NCBI GenBank assembly: GCA_029216955.1
Contig: JANAVB010002199.1
Location: 16,889,760 to 16,953,759, forward strand
Direction of reading: 5' to 3'
Length of the DNA: 64,000 bases
From: Iris pallida
Taxonomy: Eukaryota > Streptophyta > Magnoliopsida > Asparagales > Iridaceae
Shown here: piece after piece, positions 10,857-23,162 of the stretch
Layout: each line of letters opens with the position of its first letter
Position numbering within the stretch: position 1 is the stretch's first letter
Notes under the pieces: generated by a model
Told to the model about the DNA's origin: nothing
Database searches by the model: none
What the model saw: the letters and a program-made list of their open reading frames with translations, nothing else
Program-made: the position numbers and the translations under genes

Positions 10857-13269
10857 TGTAGTGCCCCGTCCCGCAAAGTCAATCGGAGGAATCGGAACGC
10901 CGACGGCGTTCGGACCTAAGCCTTGCAACGGCTTGCTCGGAGACATCGCTCAGGTGGGGTAGTTTCGGTGAACTCTTCTCATCTTTGCCTTCACATAATA
11001 AATCGTGTTTTCAACTTGCACAAGTTAGGCTTGATAATAAAAGCTACGCATCCACATAGCTAAGGGAATAATCCCGACGGGTCAAAATGAGTTAGAACAT
11101 GGAAAACGTCCCACGGTCGGCATAGAGTTGATGCACGGCGTGCTTTGAAAATGACACTCGGTCCTTCGTCCCGTGGCTTGGGAGAAGGAAAGTTGGTCTT
11201 CGGTGCAAAAGCTGAGAGTTAGCCTAAGTCATAGGCGTCGCCCGCACAATGCTTGGTAAAGCATGCACGGTCCTGTCCCGCAAGGCTTGGCATAGCCTTT
11301 GCTCGTCCCTTGGGTTAAGTGGTAGGCTTGAGTGAGTTAGGCAAAGTTATGCCGGTTGACCTAAGTTATTCTACGTGCTGTCCCGCTCATTCTGCGGTTG
11401 TCAAGATAAGTAGTCCCACGACCCCAAGGCCCGTCATATGAGATATGACTTGGGCGACAGCGTTGCGTAGAACACAAGTCGGTTTAGAGGCACGAGCCAC
11501 GGTTGGTTCAGTGGAAAGTTAGCCACGATCGGTCGATACTTAAGGAAACACGTAGTGTTCAAGTTAAGTTGGAAGGCTATGCAGTAGCCGTTTCCTGAGT
11601 TCAAAGAATGTTAAGTCTAAGCGATGGTTAGTCGCCGAGAGAAAATATGTCGGGACTGTAGTTCAGTCGCCGAGGCAACCCTGGTTTGGGCTCTGCGAAT
11701 GAAGTGTGAAAAGTGGAAAGAGTAAAGCAAAGGAACTGTGATAATAATGAGACCATGCATTACGTTAAGTCTAGAAGTTAGCGTAGGCGCGTGGTCATGG
11801 ACAACTTGTCGATAAGGGCGATGTTTCTTCGAGCGGCAACCCAGGGCCAAGGGACCGACTCGGCCTAGGAGGAAACTGGTTATAGCCGAGCTGGGTAATA
11901 GGCAATCGGTAAGACGGGGACTTGTATCGGGGCTCGCTACTTGCGTTGCAAGGGTCCCGTATTACCAGGCTATGTCCAAGATGGCTAGTTAATGCCAGTG
12001 ACCTTTCATATAGATGTGTCGGCACGGGCGGCAATCCGCGTGCGTGCCTTTGGATTGAGTTGAGTTAAAAAGTGTATGAAGTTAGTGAACACAATGTCTG
12101 GGCCTAAGATTTGGCTACAGCGAGAAGGCGGCGTGCTTCGGCACTAGATGTGGCGTCGAGTGTTAAGTTGATGGCATAGAGTTGCATAGGCTTGAGCTAT
12201 TGCGAGTTAAGTCAAAAAGGGCCGTAGGGCACGTTGTGTGAAGTTACTTGAGTTATTGGGCACGGCCTCGAAATATGAGGCATGGCCGCGTTGTCACAAC
12301 ACAAGTGTAGGCGAGACTAAGCAAGGAGGCACTGCCTCGGAGATATTGAAGCACGAATCGAGTTATGGCACGACCGAGTCGTTACGTCCCAGAGTTTGGC
12401 ACAAAAGATAAGTATAAGTCAGTGCGTCGACAATACAAGCACGAGAAGGGTCTAGAGGCAAGGAAATGGAGTCCTTCGTGTAGATGCGTCTCTGATTTTG
12501 GCCGTAAGGCGAACACGACTTGATAGGTTAACGTTGTTGGCACGAGGAGTGGTCTAGATACAAAGTTTGAGTTAACGTTGACATTGCAAGCACGGGATGG
12601 TTCCGATACACAAGTTGCGCTAAGGTGCTGGTCCTAAAACTGATCCTAAGGCAAGAATAGAAAGACAATCGAAAAAGGGTTTATGTTGCACAAAGTAAAT
12701 GAAACGTGTAGGTTTTGTATGGGTGGGCGAGGAGCTCACTCCACCAGTACAGTGGTACTGACACCCACACAGTGTTTCATGTGCAGGCACAGGTAGAAGC
12801 TCGTGGCACGGAGCTCGCTTGGATGCGTCGAGGCACGGAGTTCCTTGGCGAGTCGAAGCGTGCTATCGCGGGATCTGGAGACTTATACAGGACATAATGT
12901 ATGGACATCGCCTTCCGAAGCTTCCGCTGGATTCAAGCATTGTATCGAGAGATGAGAGAGAGAGCAGAGTGACTTGTAAATGAGAGAAAAGTGAGCACGA
13001 GAGACTTGTAATTTGGCCTTGCGCCCACAAATGTAATCTTGCATTCAATATCAATAAAAGAGTTTCTTCTGAATGACTTGTGTTCATGTGTTCTTCTTTA
13101 TATTCCGCTACAATGTATTCAATGTTTCTGCTTGGGACTTCTGTGCGACGACCCCGTCGCCGCCGATGAAATCGGCCGTTATGGAACTGCCTTGCACGAG
13201 CACAATCTAGGTTCGTGCGGCATCACGCCTTAGCGAGGACGATCGCTCCTACGGGAGCGGGGCGTGACA
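10857..13269 (+). repeat. 5' LTR of LARD element, 2413 bp
   Basis: It runs from TGTAGTGCCCCGTCCCGC to GGAGCGGGGCGTGACA; the ends form an imperfect inverted repeat longer than the usual TG..CA. AATAAA is at 13053-13058. The main length difference from the 3' LTR is a 2-bp AG in a short GA run near 12955. No protein gene is seen. Confidence 0.92.
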
Positions 13270-15814
13270 TAATGGTATCAGAGCACGGCTTTACGTCCTT
13301 GGACCGTCGATTGAATTCTTTAACTTCGATGTTTCCGTAAAACTCTGTTGCTTCCGCAAGTTATTATCGTTGGTGCGCTCTCTCTCAAATGTCCCTCGGC
13401 ATGTCCATACAATAAGTCTAAATATTTCGAAAGCTCGTACAAGTACTCGGTTGAACGGGATCGATAGGCGAAGGCCTTTGTGCCGACCGATGTTAAACTT
13501 GACTCGATAGAAAATATGTGCTAATGTTAGCAAAGCCGTACGTGTGCCCGAAAAGTCCTACGTTGACCTTAGCAAGTCACGTGCATGCCTAATTAGTCCA
13601 ACGTCGACCCTAGCAATTGAGCGTGCAAACTCGGAAAATAGTCCGCACGGAATGGCTATACACACGGCCTTTTGGCTAAGTTGTGTTTCGCGTCGCGCAC
13701 CTCGACCATTGGTGCAAACGAGTTGCGAGCGATATCAAGTACCGCTCGGTCGGGAACGGAGATATACTTAGAGTGTCTATCGATAGGAACGCTATCGGAC
13801 TAACGCTTAGGCGTACGCGAAAGATTGATTTGGATTTTGAGGAAATAGTACGAACGACTTAGTGCGTCGGTACGACGCGAGCGACTACGCTAGCGATTCG
13901 TCGAACAAATCTGAAGGATGTCTTAGCGAATGACGCGAATGTGATTGAGGACTAGATCGTATGGCTTGAATTCGAGTGGTGTATGTGATAGGTTCGGAGA
14001 AGAATAAGAATGAGTGTCGACGACTAGTCGAGTGGCTCGAATCCGAGTGGTGTATAGTTTGTCTTGAAAATTGTTCGAGTGAATATTGAGGATTTTGAGT
14101 ATGTCAGCGAGGCGATGTGATCGCGCAAAGCCTTAGAACGCGTCACGCTTAGTTGGTCGTGACTTCGAATGTCCTGAACAAGCATCTCGTTCGGACAACT
14201 TGTGAATGAGCAACGTGAGTTAGAAAACGTTTCGGAACGATAAACGAAAATGAATAGTCTTGATCGAGGAAACTTAGAGGATCGCGTGTGCGATATCGGA
14301 TTGATGCAAATGAAATGTGACTTGAGTTTTTGAACAACGATCTTGAAACGAGCTTGAGGAAAAGCGACTGAACTTGATCTTGAGTATTGAGAAAATGGTG
14401 GGATATCCAACTCGGACAACAGCATCAACGCACGACTCGAAATTGGTTGCAAAGGAAGATCGTCAGGTTACGCATATCATCGATGGTATTGAGGCGTATC
14501 AAAGATCGATATGCGATAACTCGGGGGTACTCTGACTCGGCGAATGACGATCGTGCAAATGTCATTGTTCCGATGGATGCTATAATCGGGATGTTAAAAT
14601 GTGTCGAGGAAAAGATAGACTTGGCTCGAAGATTTTCTAAGTTGAACGAATGACGATCGAACTTGGCTTGGATGAAAAACTGGAATGTTTGGATTTGCTT
14701 TGTCGATAACCACAACGTTGACGTTCTTGTCTTATGCGAGCGCTACTCCAGCCTCATACATGCGTCACGCCGATTAGGGCGATCACTCTGCGTGAGCGCT
14801 GGTATGGTGATTCATACAAGCGGGAGTGGTCGAAATTGCACGGTGCGACAATTTGTGCTTCGACTTGTGGTTTGACACAAAGATGAGTTGAGAATGATTC
14901 GGTGTGCTTGATGATTAAGTTTGAGGATTAAGTAGGTCCAATCCGCGTATCGAGAATGAATGAGTCTAAACTCAAACAAGAGTTACGCCCCGATGAGAAT
15001 GATTATTCCGCGGTAGCGTTGCGTGGTGATTCACGAACCGCCGTAGATAATCGGACTCACGTGAGATTGGGGTGCAACGTATTGTCGAGCTAGATGATCT
15101 CGTGATCGAATACATGAATTGGTTAGAATTGGTGATTGAACGGATTTGAATTCTGCACAACGAACGCATTGATGCGAATAGGTGATCGTGTTCGATGTTT
15201 AGAAATCCGAGTGACGCGAGCTTGGGTAGAAGACCCCGTATGATCGACTTTGGTTTGACCCTAGGATTGGGGTCAGTGTTGGCATTATTGTTGGGGAACT
15301 ATGATTCCAATCCTGACATTGACTTAACCTCGTAAAGATTGGCCTAGCGGTTAGGCGAGACGCCTTGTTTCAAGTGTTAGCAATCGGAAGGATTGATCTT
15401 GAGGATTGGAATGGATAGAGGGTGTGGATCACGAATATAGGAAACCTTGCTCACGAGATTCGGCTGACATGCATATATTTCAGGGACGCCTGGGTATGTG
15501 CACGATGCGACTCGAGTGAGAATGACAAATTTTCTATCATGCGGCTTGGTTGAATGCATGTATTTTAGGGACGCTTGGAATGCGTGCACGATCCAGCCAA
15601 GTGATGCAACGAGTTCAAGCAAGGCTTGAAAGATGGGAGTGTGTCGAGATCTTGAATTCGTGTTAAAGGAAAGATTGATGCTAGTGCGAGCGTGGTTCGA
15701 AATCGAAGGAACGCGTAGGTGTGTGCGTACGGTTGAGTCTTGGCCATAGAAATGGTAGGATGACTTGCCTTCAGGAAAGTCTCGAGCACGAGACTTGTTC
15801 TGAGTGGTGTATGT
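13270..15814 (+). other. LARD internal region, non-coding
   Basis: 2545 bp rich in CGA/TCG words, with only short ORFs and no retroviral motif on either strand. Two diverged copies of a 'tgcatrtatttyagggacgc...gtgcacgat' unit lie at 15469-15522 and 15553-15607. GAGTGGTGTATG occurs at about 13975, 14046 and 15803; the last ends just before the 3' LTR, where a purine tract is expected. There is no classical polypurine tract. Confidence 0.75.
13273..13284 (+). other. Primer binding site, tRNA-iMet type (LARD)
   Basis: TGGTATCAGAGC begins three bases after the 5' LTR. It is complementary to the 3' end of plant initiator methionine tRNA and would prime minus-strand synthesis. Confidence 0.92.
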
Positions 15815-18225
15815 TGTAGTGCCCCGTCCCGCAAAGTCAATCGGAGGAATCGGAACGCCGACGGCGTTCGGACCTAAGCCTTGCAACGGCTTGCTCGGAG
15901 ACATCGCTCAGGTGGGGTAGTTTCGGTGAACTCTCCTCATCTTTGCCTTCACATAATAAATCGTGTTTTCGACTTGCACAAGTTAGGCTTGATAATAAAA
16001 GCTACGCATCCACATAGCTAAGGGAATAATCCCGACGGGTCAAAATGAGTTAGAACATGGAAAACATCCCACGGTCGGCATAGAGTTGATGCACTGCGTG
16101 CTTTGAAAATGACACTCGGTCCTTCGTCCCGTGGCTTGGGAGAAGGAAAGTTGGTCTTCGGTGCAAAAGCTGAGAGTTAGCCTAAGTCATAGGCGTCGCC
16201 CGCACAATGCTTGGTAAAGCATACACGGTCCTGTCCCGCAAGGCTTGGCATAGCCTTTGCTCGTCCCTTGGGTTAAGTGGTAGGCTTGAGTGAGTTAGGC
16301 AAAGTTATGCCGGTCGACCTAAGTTATTCTACGTGCTGTCCCGCTCATTCTGCGGTTGTCAAGATAAGTAGTCCCACGACCCCAAGGCCCGTCATATGAG
16401 ATATGACTTGGGCGACAGCGTTGCGTAGAACACGAGTCGGTTTAGAGGCACGAGCCACGGTTGGTTCAGTGGAAAGTTAGCCACGATCGGTCGATACTTA
16501 AGGAAACACGTAGTGTTCAAGTTAAGTTGGAAGGCTATGCAGTAGCCGTTTCCTGAGTTCAAAGAATGTTAAGTCTAAGCGATGGTTAGTCGCCGAGAGA
16601 AAATATGTCGGGTCTGTAGTTCAGTCGCCGAGGCAACCCTGGTTTGGGCTCTGCGAATGAAGTGTGAAAAGTGGAAAGAGTAAAGCAAAGGAACTGTGAT
16701 AATAATGAGACCATGCATTACGTTAAGTCTAGAAGTTAGCGTAGGCGCGTGGTCATGGACAACTTGTCGACAAGGGCGATGTTTCTTCGAGCGGCAACCC
16801 AGGGCCAAGGGACCGACTCGGCCTAGGAGGAAACTGGTTATAGCCGAGCTGGGTAATAGGCAATCGGTAAGACGGGGACTTGTATCGGGGCTCGCTACTT
16901 GCGTTGCAAGGGTCCCGTATTACCAGGCTATGTCCAAGATGGCTAGTTAATGCCAGTGACCTTTCATATAGATGTGTCGGCACGGGCGGCAATCCGCGTG
17001 CGTGCCTTTGGATTGAGTTGAGTTAAAAAGTGTATGAAGTTAGTGAACACAATGTCTGGGCCTAAGATTTGGCTACAGCGAGAAGGCGGCGTGCTTCGGT
17101 ACTAGATGTGGCATCGAGTGTTAAGTTGATGGCATAGAGTTGCATAGGCTTGAGCTATTGCGAGTTAAGTCAAAAAGGGCCGTAGGGCAAGTTGTGTGAA
17201 GTTACTTGAGTTATTGGGCACGGCCTCGAAATATGAGGCACGGCCGCGTTGTCACAACACAAGTGTAGGCGAGACTAAGCAAGGAGGCACTGCCTCGGAG
17301 ATATTGAAGCACGAATCGAGTTATGGCACGACCGAGTCGTTACGTCCCAGAGTTTGGCACAAAAGATAAGTATAAGTCAGTGCGTCGACAATGCAAGCAC
17401 GAGAAGGGTCTAGAGGCAAGGAAATGGAGTCCTTCGTGTAGATGCGTCTCTGATTTTGGCCGTAAGGCGAACACGACTTGATAGGTTAACGTTGTTGGCA
17501 CGAGGAGTGGTCTAGATACAAAGTTTGAGTTAACGTTGACATTGCAAGCACGGGATGGTTCCGATACACAAGTTGCGCTAAGGCGCTGGTCCTAAAACTG
17601 ATCCTAAGGCAAGAATAGAAAGACAATCGAAAAAGGGTTTACGTTGCACAAAGTAAATGAAACGTGTAGGTTTTATATGGGTGGGCGAGGAGCTCACTCC
17701 ACCAGTACAGTGGTACTGACACCCACACAGTGTTTCATGTGCAGGCACAGGTAGAAGCTCGTGGCGCGGAGCTCGCTTGGATGCGTCGAGGCACGGAGTT
17801 TCTTGGCGAGTCGAAGCGTGCTATCGCGGGATCTGGAGACTTATACAGGACATAATGTATGGACATCGCCTTCCGAAGCTTCCGCTGGATTCAAGCATTG
17901 TATCGAGAGATGAGAGAGAGCAGAGTGACTTGTAAATGAGAGAAAAGTGAGCACGAGAGACTTGTAATTTGGCCTTGCGCCCACAAATGTAATCTTGCAT
18001 TCAATATCAATAAAAGAGTTTCTTCTGAATGACTTGTGTTCATGTGTTCTTCTTTATATTCCGCTACAATGTATTCAATGTTTCTGCTTGGGACTTCTGT
18101 GCGACGACCCCGTCGCCGCCGATGAAATCGGCCGTTATGGAACTGCCTTGCACGAGCACAATCTAGGTTCGTGCGGCATCACGCCTTAGCGAGGACGATC
18201 GCTCCTACGGGAGCGGGGCGTGACA
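15815..18225 (+). repeat. 3' LTR of LARD element, 2411 bp
   Basis: It starts TGTAGTGCCCC and ends GGGGCGTGACA at 18225, followed by the duplicated cattc. It is nearly identical to the 5' LTR over its whole length. Confidence 0.92.
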
Positions 18226-18648
18226 CATTCTGCCCTACCTACTACGGTGCTACACTAGATGAGTGCCTGGACTTGGACCAGCAGCGGGACCCACTAGCAG
18301 TTGACGATACTCCTTTAGATTAGGATGTCTTTACTTTTCTTGGCTTACTGTATATAGATTCAGAGATTTTGGGACATGTATTTATTTATAGACACTTAGA
18401 ATTCTGGATTGTATCTCTGTGATGTTTTTATTTCTGGATATTCATTTATCTATCTGTCTTATTCCTGTTCTACCTTAGATGTGATTGAGATATATTCTGT
18501 TATGTCACCCCCATTCAGGGAGTATAACTGTTTATTACCTTAAACTGTTAGATGTTGTGACCTAGGACATCGTTCTACCGCCGACACTGCGGCGTAGGCT
18601 GGACGTACCCACGTCTCGTACCCTTACTCTAAGGTGCGGGTCGTGACA

Positions 18649-19404
18649 GCGGAAGCGCTCGATGTATGCACAGACAGGCTTTTTCTCCCTCTGGACAATT
18701 TCTATGAGGGTCGACATGGACATATCCATGCCTCCTTCGTAGAATTGGTTTACGAAGCGAGTCTTCAGGTCTTCAGATGATGAGATGCAGTCGTCCGAAA
18801 GACTGTAGAACCACTCATAGGCTACCCCTTGCAGGACTCCTATGAATATGTTGGACAGGAGGGCATCATCCTTTGGAAGGATGGTAGGTGCTCCATTACT
18901 GAGGCAAAGTACCTCAAGTATTGTCGGGGAGACCCCTTCCTTTCATAAAGTGTAAGCGTCTGCAGATTGTATTTGGGAGGATAGACGACATTGTCCCACT
19001 CGACAGGGTATGGCTGCCGGATCCCCATCTTTCGGAGTGTTGCTTGCTTCTCCTTGGCATCATGACGAGCATACAGCTCCTTGATGGCCTGCTATATTTC
19101 GGCCGGCAATGCGGAGCTTGTAGCCGATGGAGTAGACGAGGATGGTCATGCCTGATTGGTAGTAGGCAACCTGCTGGATTCATCATTGGGTGGCGGATCA
19201 CGCGCATGTGTAGAGGCAGCGGGGGCCATGCTACTCTTGAGGTCGATTATGACCGAGGATATGGTCTTCATGCTGTCCGTCAACGTATCTAACTTCGTCT
19301 CGAGGACTTTGATACGTCTGAGAGCTTCATTGTTATCTTCCACATTGCTATCAGTCATGAACACAGACCGAGTGTGAGGGCGACTCGAGGGAGCCGTGGA
19401 TCCT
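18649..19404 (-). pseudogene. TAT gag, N-terminal and central part
   Basis: From 19404 down the frame reads GSTAPSSRPHTRSVFMTDSN, then a coiled-coil-like stretch (ALRRIKVLETKLDTLTDSMK). After a stop near 19146 it resumes with an ELYARHDAKEKQATL-type segment and the gag hallmark PYPVEWDNVVYPPKY...KGSPRQYLRYF. A frameshift near 18880 leads to the EWFYSLSDDCISSSEDLKTRF region and REKKPVCAYIERFR at 18649. This is the Retrotrans_gag-like core of a TAT element. atcct (19400-19404) is the E2 duplication and gcgga (18649-18653) the E1 duplication. Confidence 0.78.
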
Positions 19405-20190
19405 TGTAAGTCCCTGAATTTAGGGCTTATTTTTTTCAATTTTATAATTCAATTATTTTGAATTGATATTATTATTTGTTTATTATTTGATTTAATGCTC
19501 TTTACCGTGCCTTTGACTTCTGGAGCATCAGGGATGCCAGTCTCTGGAAACGTCCTTCTTGGAGTTTGTAGTAGACGAGATTACCTTCACGTCGATATAT
19601 CATGTCCCATCCAAACTCGTTCCCTTGTGCTCCTATTTTATCCATGATTTAATTTGGTTTAATTTATAAATTTATTTAAATCTTGGCTTCGACCTTGTCC
19701 AAACTTGGCCCAACGCCCAACCCAGTTTAGTGTGGACCCTACCATGACTGCCCATACATCCCACTGATGTGTCTGTATTTTTCCCTATTTGAAAATACGT
19801 TTATTTTATATAATTATCTCTACCTCTCTTTTATATATGTATATATATACATATATAATATATTATAATATAATCTCTTTCTCTCTCTCCTTACACCTCA
19901 CAAGACAAGCCCACACCCCATCACCTCACTCCTCTCCCCCAATGCCAGCCGACTCCCCTCTCTCATTCTCTCTCTCTCTCTAAAATATCTTCTTAAATAT
20001 CCCCCCTCTTTATATAATATATACACATACATATATATTATATATATATAATCTCTCTCTCTCTCTCTACCTACACACTTAAACCCCTCCCCTTACCATC
20101 ACACTCAGCACTCACCCACACCCCCTTCTGTACGAGCACAACCCCTTCCCATCTCTATCTTACTTTCTCTCTCTCCTCCCTTTTAATTTC

Positions 20191-20907
20191 ATGTACACAC
20201 ACATGCATACTTCTCTCTCCCACTTCCATTACTACACTCACCCAACCGAGCTCCCCCACAACCGACCTAGGCCGGCCGACCACCACCCCCATGGCTGGCC
20301 GAGCCTCTTCTCCGACTTCCCTTCTCCTCCTCCTTCACCATCATCTTCATCATCATCTTCATCATCATCATCATCACCATCTTCTTCATCATCAACCTCC
20401 ACCACCATAACCACTCCCACCACCATCACCAGCCGCCACGCCGCCCGTACAGCCCTCGCCGTGCCCGGCGGAGCGCCGCCGCCGCACCACGCTGCAAACA
20501 GCAGCAGCGGCAGCGCGCAGCAGTGGCTGCCGCGCCACCCCGCGCGAGCGCGCGCGCATGGGCGCGGCCGTGCGCCGCCACGTGGCCGGCCCGCCGCCCC
20601 CGTGAGCCCCCCGAGGCCGGGCGCACCCTGGGCGAGCTCCCCTTCGCCGTCCTCCTCTTCCCCGACGAGCGACGTACCCGATTCGTGCGTTTTGGACGAA
20701 ATCCCGTCGACGCGCGCGCGGGTTGAATCCAGAAATGGAGTTTCGGGACAGCAACTTTGCGCACGTTTTCTGGGAGATCCGACCGTTGGATCGGCGAACT
20801 CCTTGCTCCGTCTCAATCTCGGTATATCCCTCTTCACCTCTGTCAAGTTTGAACCATTACTTTCGTTGTTTGATACATCAAAACCGGCCACCAAGTTGAC
20901 GTTTTAA
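20191..20907 (+). other. Open frame of 238 codons within E2 LTR (unlikely gene)
   Basis: The frame starts just after the CT tract and encodes a His/Pro start, a poly-Ser run from a (TCA/TCT)n tract, an Ala/Arg/Pro-rich centre and a more ordinary end (RFLGDPTVGSANSLLRLNLG). The 3' LTR keeps it open as 237 codons (25817-26530) with one in-frame triplet difference. The antisense strand is open over nearly the same span, and the composition is biased, so this may just be GC-rich leader sequence without stops. No known domain is recognised. Confidence 0.3.
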
Positions 20908-21119
20908 TTTGTACTATTTTTGGGCAGTTTTGCGATGCCAACTTCGCGGGTTCGTATCTTCGTCGTCGCAACTCCATTTTGCGCGCCACCAGTTCCGGTG
21001 CACATCTGGTATAACCCTCTTCCTGTCCCCTTTAGATTTCATTTCAGTTTGAGCTTGTTAGGTCGGTCGAATTCGACGCCAAAGTTGGCCGTTCGAATTC
21101 TTTAATTTGCACTAGTTAA

Positions 21120-21600
21120 ATTCCATTTTTGAACCCGGGACTCCGGATTCAATTTCTGACACCACCAGTAGACTCGTGGCGTCGTTCTGGTATGTTTTCA
21201 TATAAAGTTTGCTTGATTTGGAGAACGTGGGCCCTGGAACGTATTTTGGTGCAAAACGGGTCCCACTTTCTGAGTCAACGGATCTTTTTGACGCCGGCTC
21301 ATCGGAATCCAATTTCGGATATACCGTTGAGTTCGTATCGTCATTCTGGACTCGTTGACATATAATTTGCTGAGTTTTGAAGACATTTGCTCCGGCACGC
21401 ATTTCCGTGCAAACCGGATTCCAAATGTCCGCGTCAACGGACCAATTTGAGATCGGGTCAACGGAATCCAATTCTGGATATACTGTTGGGTTCGTATCGT
21501 CATTCTGGATTCGTGGACATATAATTTGTTAGGTTTTGTGCACTTTTATTTCGGCACATTTTTCGGTGCAAAGTGTGTCCAACGGCGGACATCATTTTGG
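21120..21600 (+). repeat. Three diverged 159-bp tandem modules in E2 LTR
   Basis: The anchor 'cgtc[a/g]ttctgg' followed by 'catataa[t/a][t/g]ttg' starts near 21182, 21341 and 21500. Each module continues to a 'cggtgcaaa...' or 'ccgtgcaaa' block. The module also appears in E3 (39030-39185), with 'gggtccaacggcggacatcatttt' preserved. The 3' LTR of E2 has the same array at about 26743-27223. Confidence 0.8.
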
Positions 21601-21867
21601 TCCGAAATTACCGTTTTGCCCCTGTGTTCAAATTGGACTTTTGGACAGGCTATCCTAGCTGATTTGACCATTCTGGACACGTTGGTAATGTTAATTTCAT
21701 CATCCGACAACATCTGTAGATTTCTTCCCTTTTTTGTGTCATCCTACTATTATAATATTTTCTCCTTTTTGGTTGTTTTAGAGACCCGTCGATTTCAGTG
21801 ATTTCTAAATCACTGAAATTCATAAGTTGGCCCTGTAGATGTTTGTAGAGACTAGCTTTGATCCAGT

Positions 21868-22040
21868 TTGACCTTGGTTGACTACTTTGACTGAACGTCG
21901 AAGTAGAGTCAACATTTGACCTAGGTTAGACTAGTTTTGACCTAGAGTTGACCAGTTGACCAAAAGTCAACTGTAAGTCGACCATTGACTTAGATTGACC
22001 TAGTTTGTTTTGCTTTGACTTGTCTTGACCTAGTTTGACT
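21868..22040 (+). promoter_or_regulatory. Array of twelve TTGAC[C/T] motifs in E2 LTR
   Basis: Twelve plus-strand TTGACC/TTGACT words lie in 173 bp, plus two in the opposite orientation (AGTCAA). The 3' LTR has the same array at 27491-27663. TTGAC[C/T] is the WRKY W-box core. The array lies about 1.8 kb downstream of the probable TATA box, so it could equally be a leader or RNA feature. Confidence 0.5.
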
Positions 22041-22083
22041 TAGTGTGACTTGATTTTACTTCCAAACCCTTATGTTGATACAG

Positions 22084-22149
22084 TATTTCCACCTATAGGT
22101 CCTCGAGGCACTGTTCTTGGACCAGTTGACATATTCCACCAGATCTCAG
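22084..22149 (+). other. Possible LTR mini-exon with GC donor (E2)
   Basis: An acceptor-like 'gttgatacag' ends at 22083 and the donor CAG|GCGAGTA follows at 22150, leaving a 66-nt segment. The 3' LTR copy is at 27707-27772. Confidence 0.4.
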
Positions 22150-23162
22150 GCGAGTACATTCTCTGACACTTTTCCAATTTATGCTGACTGATATAATCCA
22201 TGTAATTAGTGTAGATATGCTTGTTCTCGACACATTGGTCACACGGGTTGGTATTCATGGATCCCGACATGAGGTGTTATTCCTTGTTGTCTTGGTATGT
22301 CTTGTGCAAGCCCCTTGTAGTTCTTGTGCAGTACATGGACGCCGATTCTCGAGGAGACTTGCTCCCTTCTCGTAGAATCCCGCGTCGTGACGTGTCTTGT
22401 TTGGATCCACTCTACCAGTCGGGGACGGGGAGTACTAGTGTAGATGTGTGGTCATTACCCACCTTGTTTATTCTTGTAGACCTTGAATGCTACCAATCCT
22501 ACACTCCACGTGGGATTGGCTGATCATAACCTTGTGCAGACCCAATCCGGCCACATGTTGTAGCTAGTATTCACACACCTAGATATATGATTCTTGATTC
22601 TTGTACATGCCATGATCAGTTTACTTGCCTTGTTCTAGCTCTAGTTTTACAGCTTACCTTGCCATGATTCTCACATGTACATTCCATGATTTTCTTGTAT
22701 ATACTCTCTATTTACAGATTATAGCTTTTGTCATATCTTGTGAAATATTGTTAGTGGATTGTGCTCGTTCCATCCTAACTGGATATGTTGATAAAATTTT
22801 AGGAGTAGTTGTGCCACATTTGTTGGACTGCAGGATGATTCTAGCTGAGGTGGTTCTCACTATTCCTCTATGTGAGTTGCCTAGTAGTACCTTTAGTTGT
22901 CTTGTTCTCATTCTTTATTTTTCCTGTCTTATGATCTTTCTAGTAGTTCTAGATGTTCTTGTGTTTAGTTATCTTTCTTGTCTTATCTTCCTTAGATGTT
23001 GTTTTGTGATTGAGTACATTGGTAGATATTAGTAGTTCATGGACCTTCTAGTTGTAGTGTATTTTATTGGGTACTAGACAGCGTTCTACCGCCGATACTG
23101 CGGCGTAGGCTGGACGTGACCCACGTATTCGTATCCGTATATTGCGGGTGCGGGTCGTGACA

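Larger units (their letters stand above)
10857..18225 (+). mobile_element. LARD-type non-autonomous LTR element, 7369 bp
   Basis: Two near-identical LTRs of 2413 and 2411 bp flank a 2545-bp internal region without recognisable coding capacity. cattc flanks the element at 10852-10856 and 18226-18230, inside the E1 LTR. The tRNA-iMet primer site follows the 5' LTR. Long LTRs plus a non-coding internal domain fit the LARD class (large retrotransposon derivatives), which are moved by proteins from other elements. The few LTR differences suggest a fairly recent insertion. Confidence 0.9.
6808..18648 (+). mobile_element. E1: 5'-truncated Tekay-type chromovirus with 3' LTR
   Basis: The insert begins inside integrase at 6808 and ends at the LTR terminus TGACA at 18648. 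The flanks are gcgga at 6803-6807 and 18649-18653, and the TAT gag frame rejoins perfectly without it. It holds the integrase C-terminus and chromodomain, a short 3' non-coding region with the purine tract, and one LTR (7518-18648) that is split by the LARD element. No 5' LTR, gag, protease or RT is present. A 5' deletion alone would not leave a matching TSD at an internal sequence, which makes the left end unusual. Confidence 0.85.
7518..18648 (+). repeat. E1 3' LTR (about 3.76 kb without the LARD insertion)
   Basis: It starts TGTCACTACC and ends GGGTCGTGACA, which form imperfect inverted ends. LTR sequence occupies 7518-10856 and 18226-18648; 10857-18225 is the LARD element. 'cctatttaatgc' near 7932 is a possible TATA. 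The segment 8440-8690 is dense in CGTGT/ACACG words. A TTGAC cluster lies at 10032-10108 and a possible mini-exon at 10183-10236. No protein gene is supported. Confidence 0.85.
19405..23162 (+). repeat. E2 5' LTR, 3758 bp
   Basis: It begins TGTAAGTCCC and ends GGGTCGTGACA. In order it has an AT-rich upstream part, 'ctttatataatatatac' near 20009 as a TATA candidate, a CT-rich tract, a GC-rich block with a long ORF (20191-20907), three 159-bp modules (21120-21600), a TTGAC array (21868-22040) and a mini-exon candidate (22084-22149). This order resembles a promoter plus a long transcribed leader. Confidence 0.92.

Noticed and set aside
11617..12034. ORFs repeated at 11617-12034 and 16575-16992
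   Set aside because: They repeat only because the LARD LTR is duplicated; there is no domain and they are absent in frame from the solo LTR.
20238..20894. Minus-strand ORF of 218 codons in the E2 LTR
   Set aside because: Shadow of the GC-rich plus-strand block, with biased composition (Asp/Glu and Gly/Ala runs) and no domain.
22625..23032. 135-codon hydrophobic ORF in the E2 LTR, kept in the 3' LTR
   Set aside because: It comes from T-rich sequence (Leu, Ile, Phe, Cys, Val) near the LTR end, has no recognisable domain, and is repeated only by LTR duplication.
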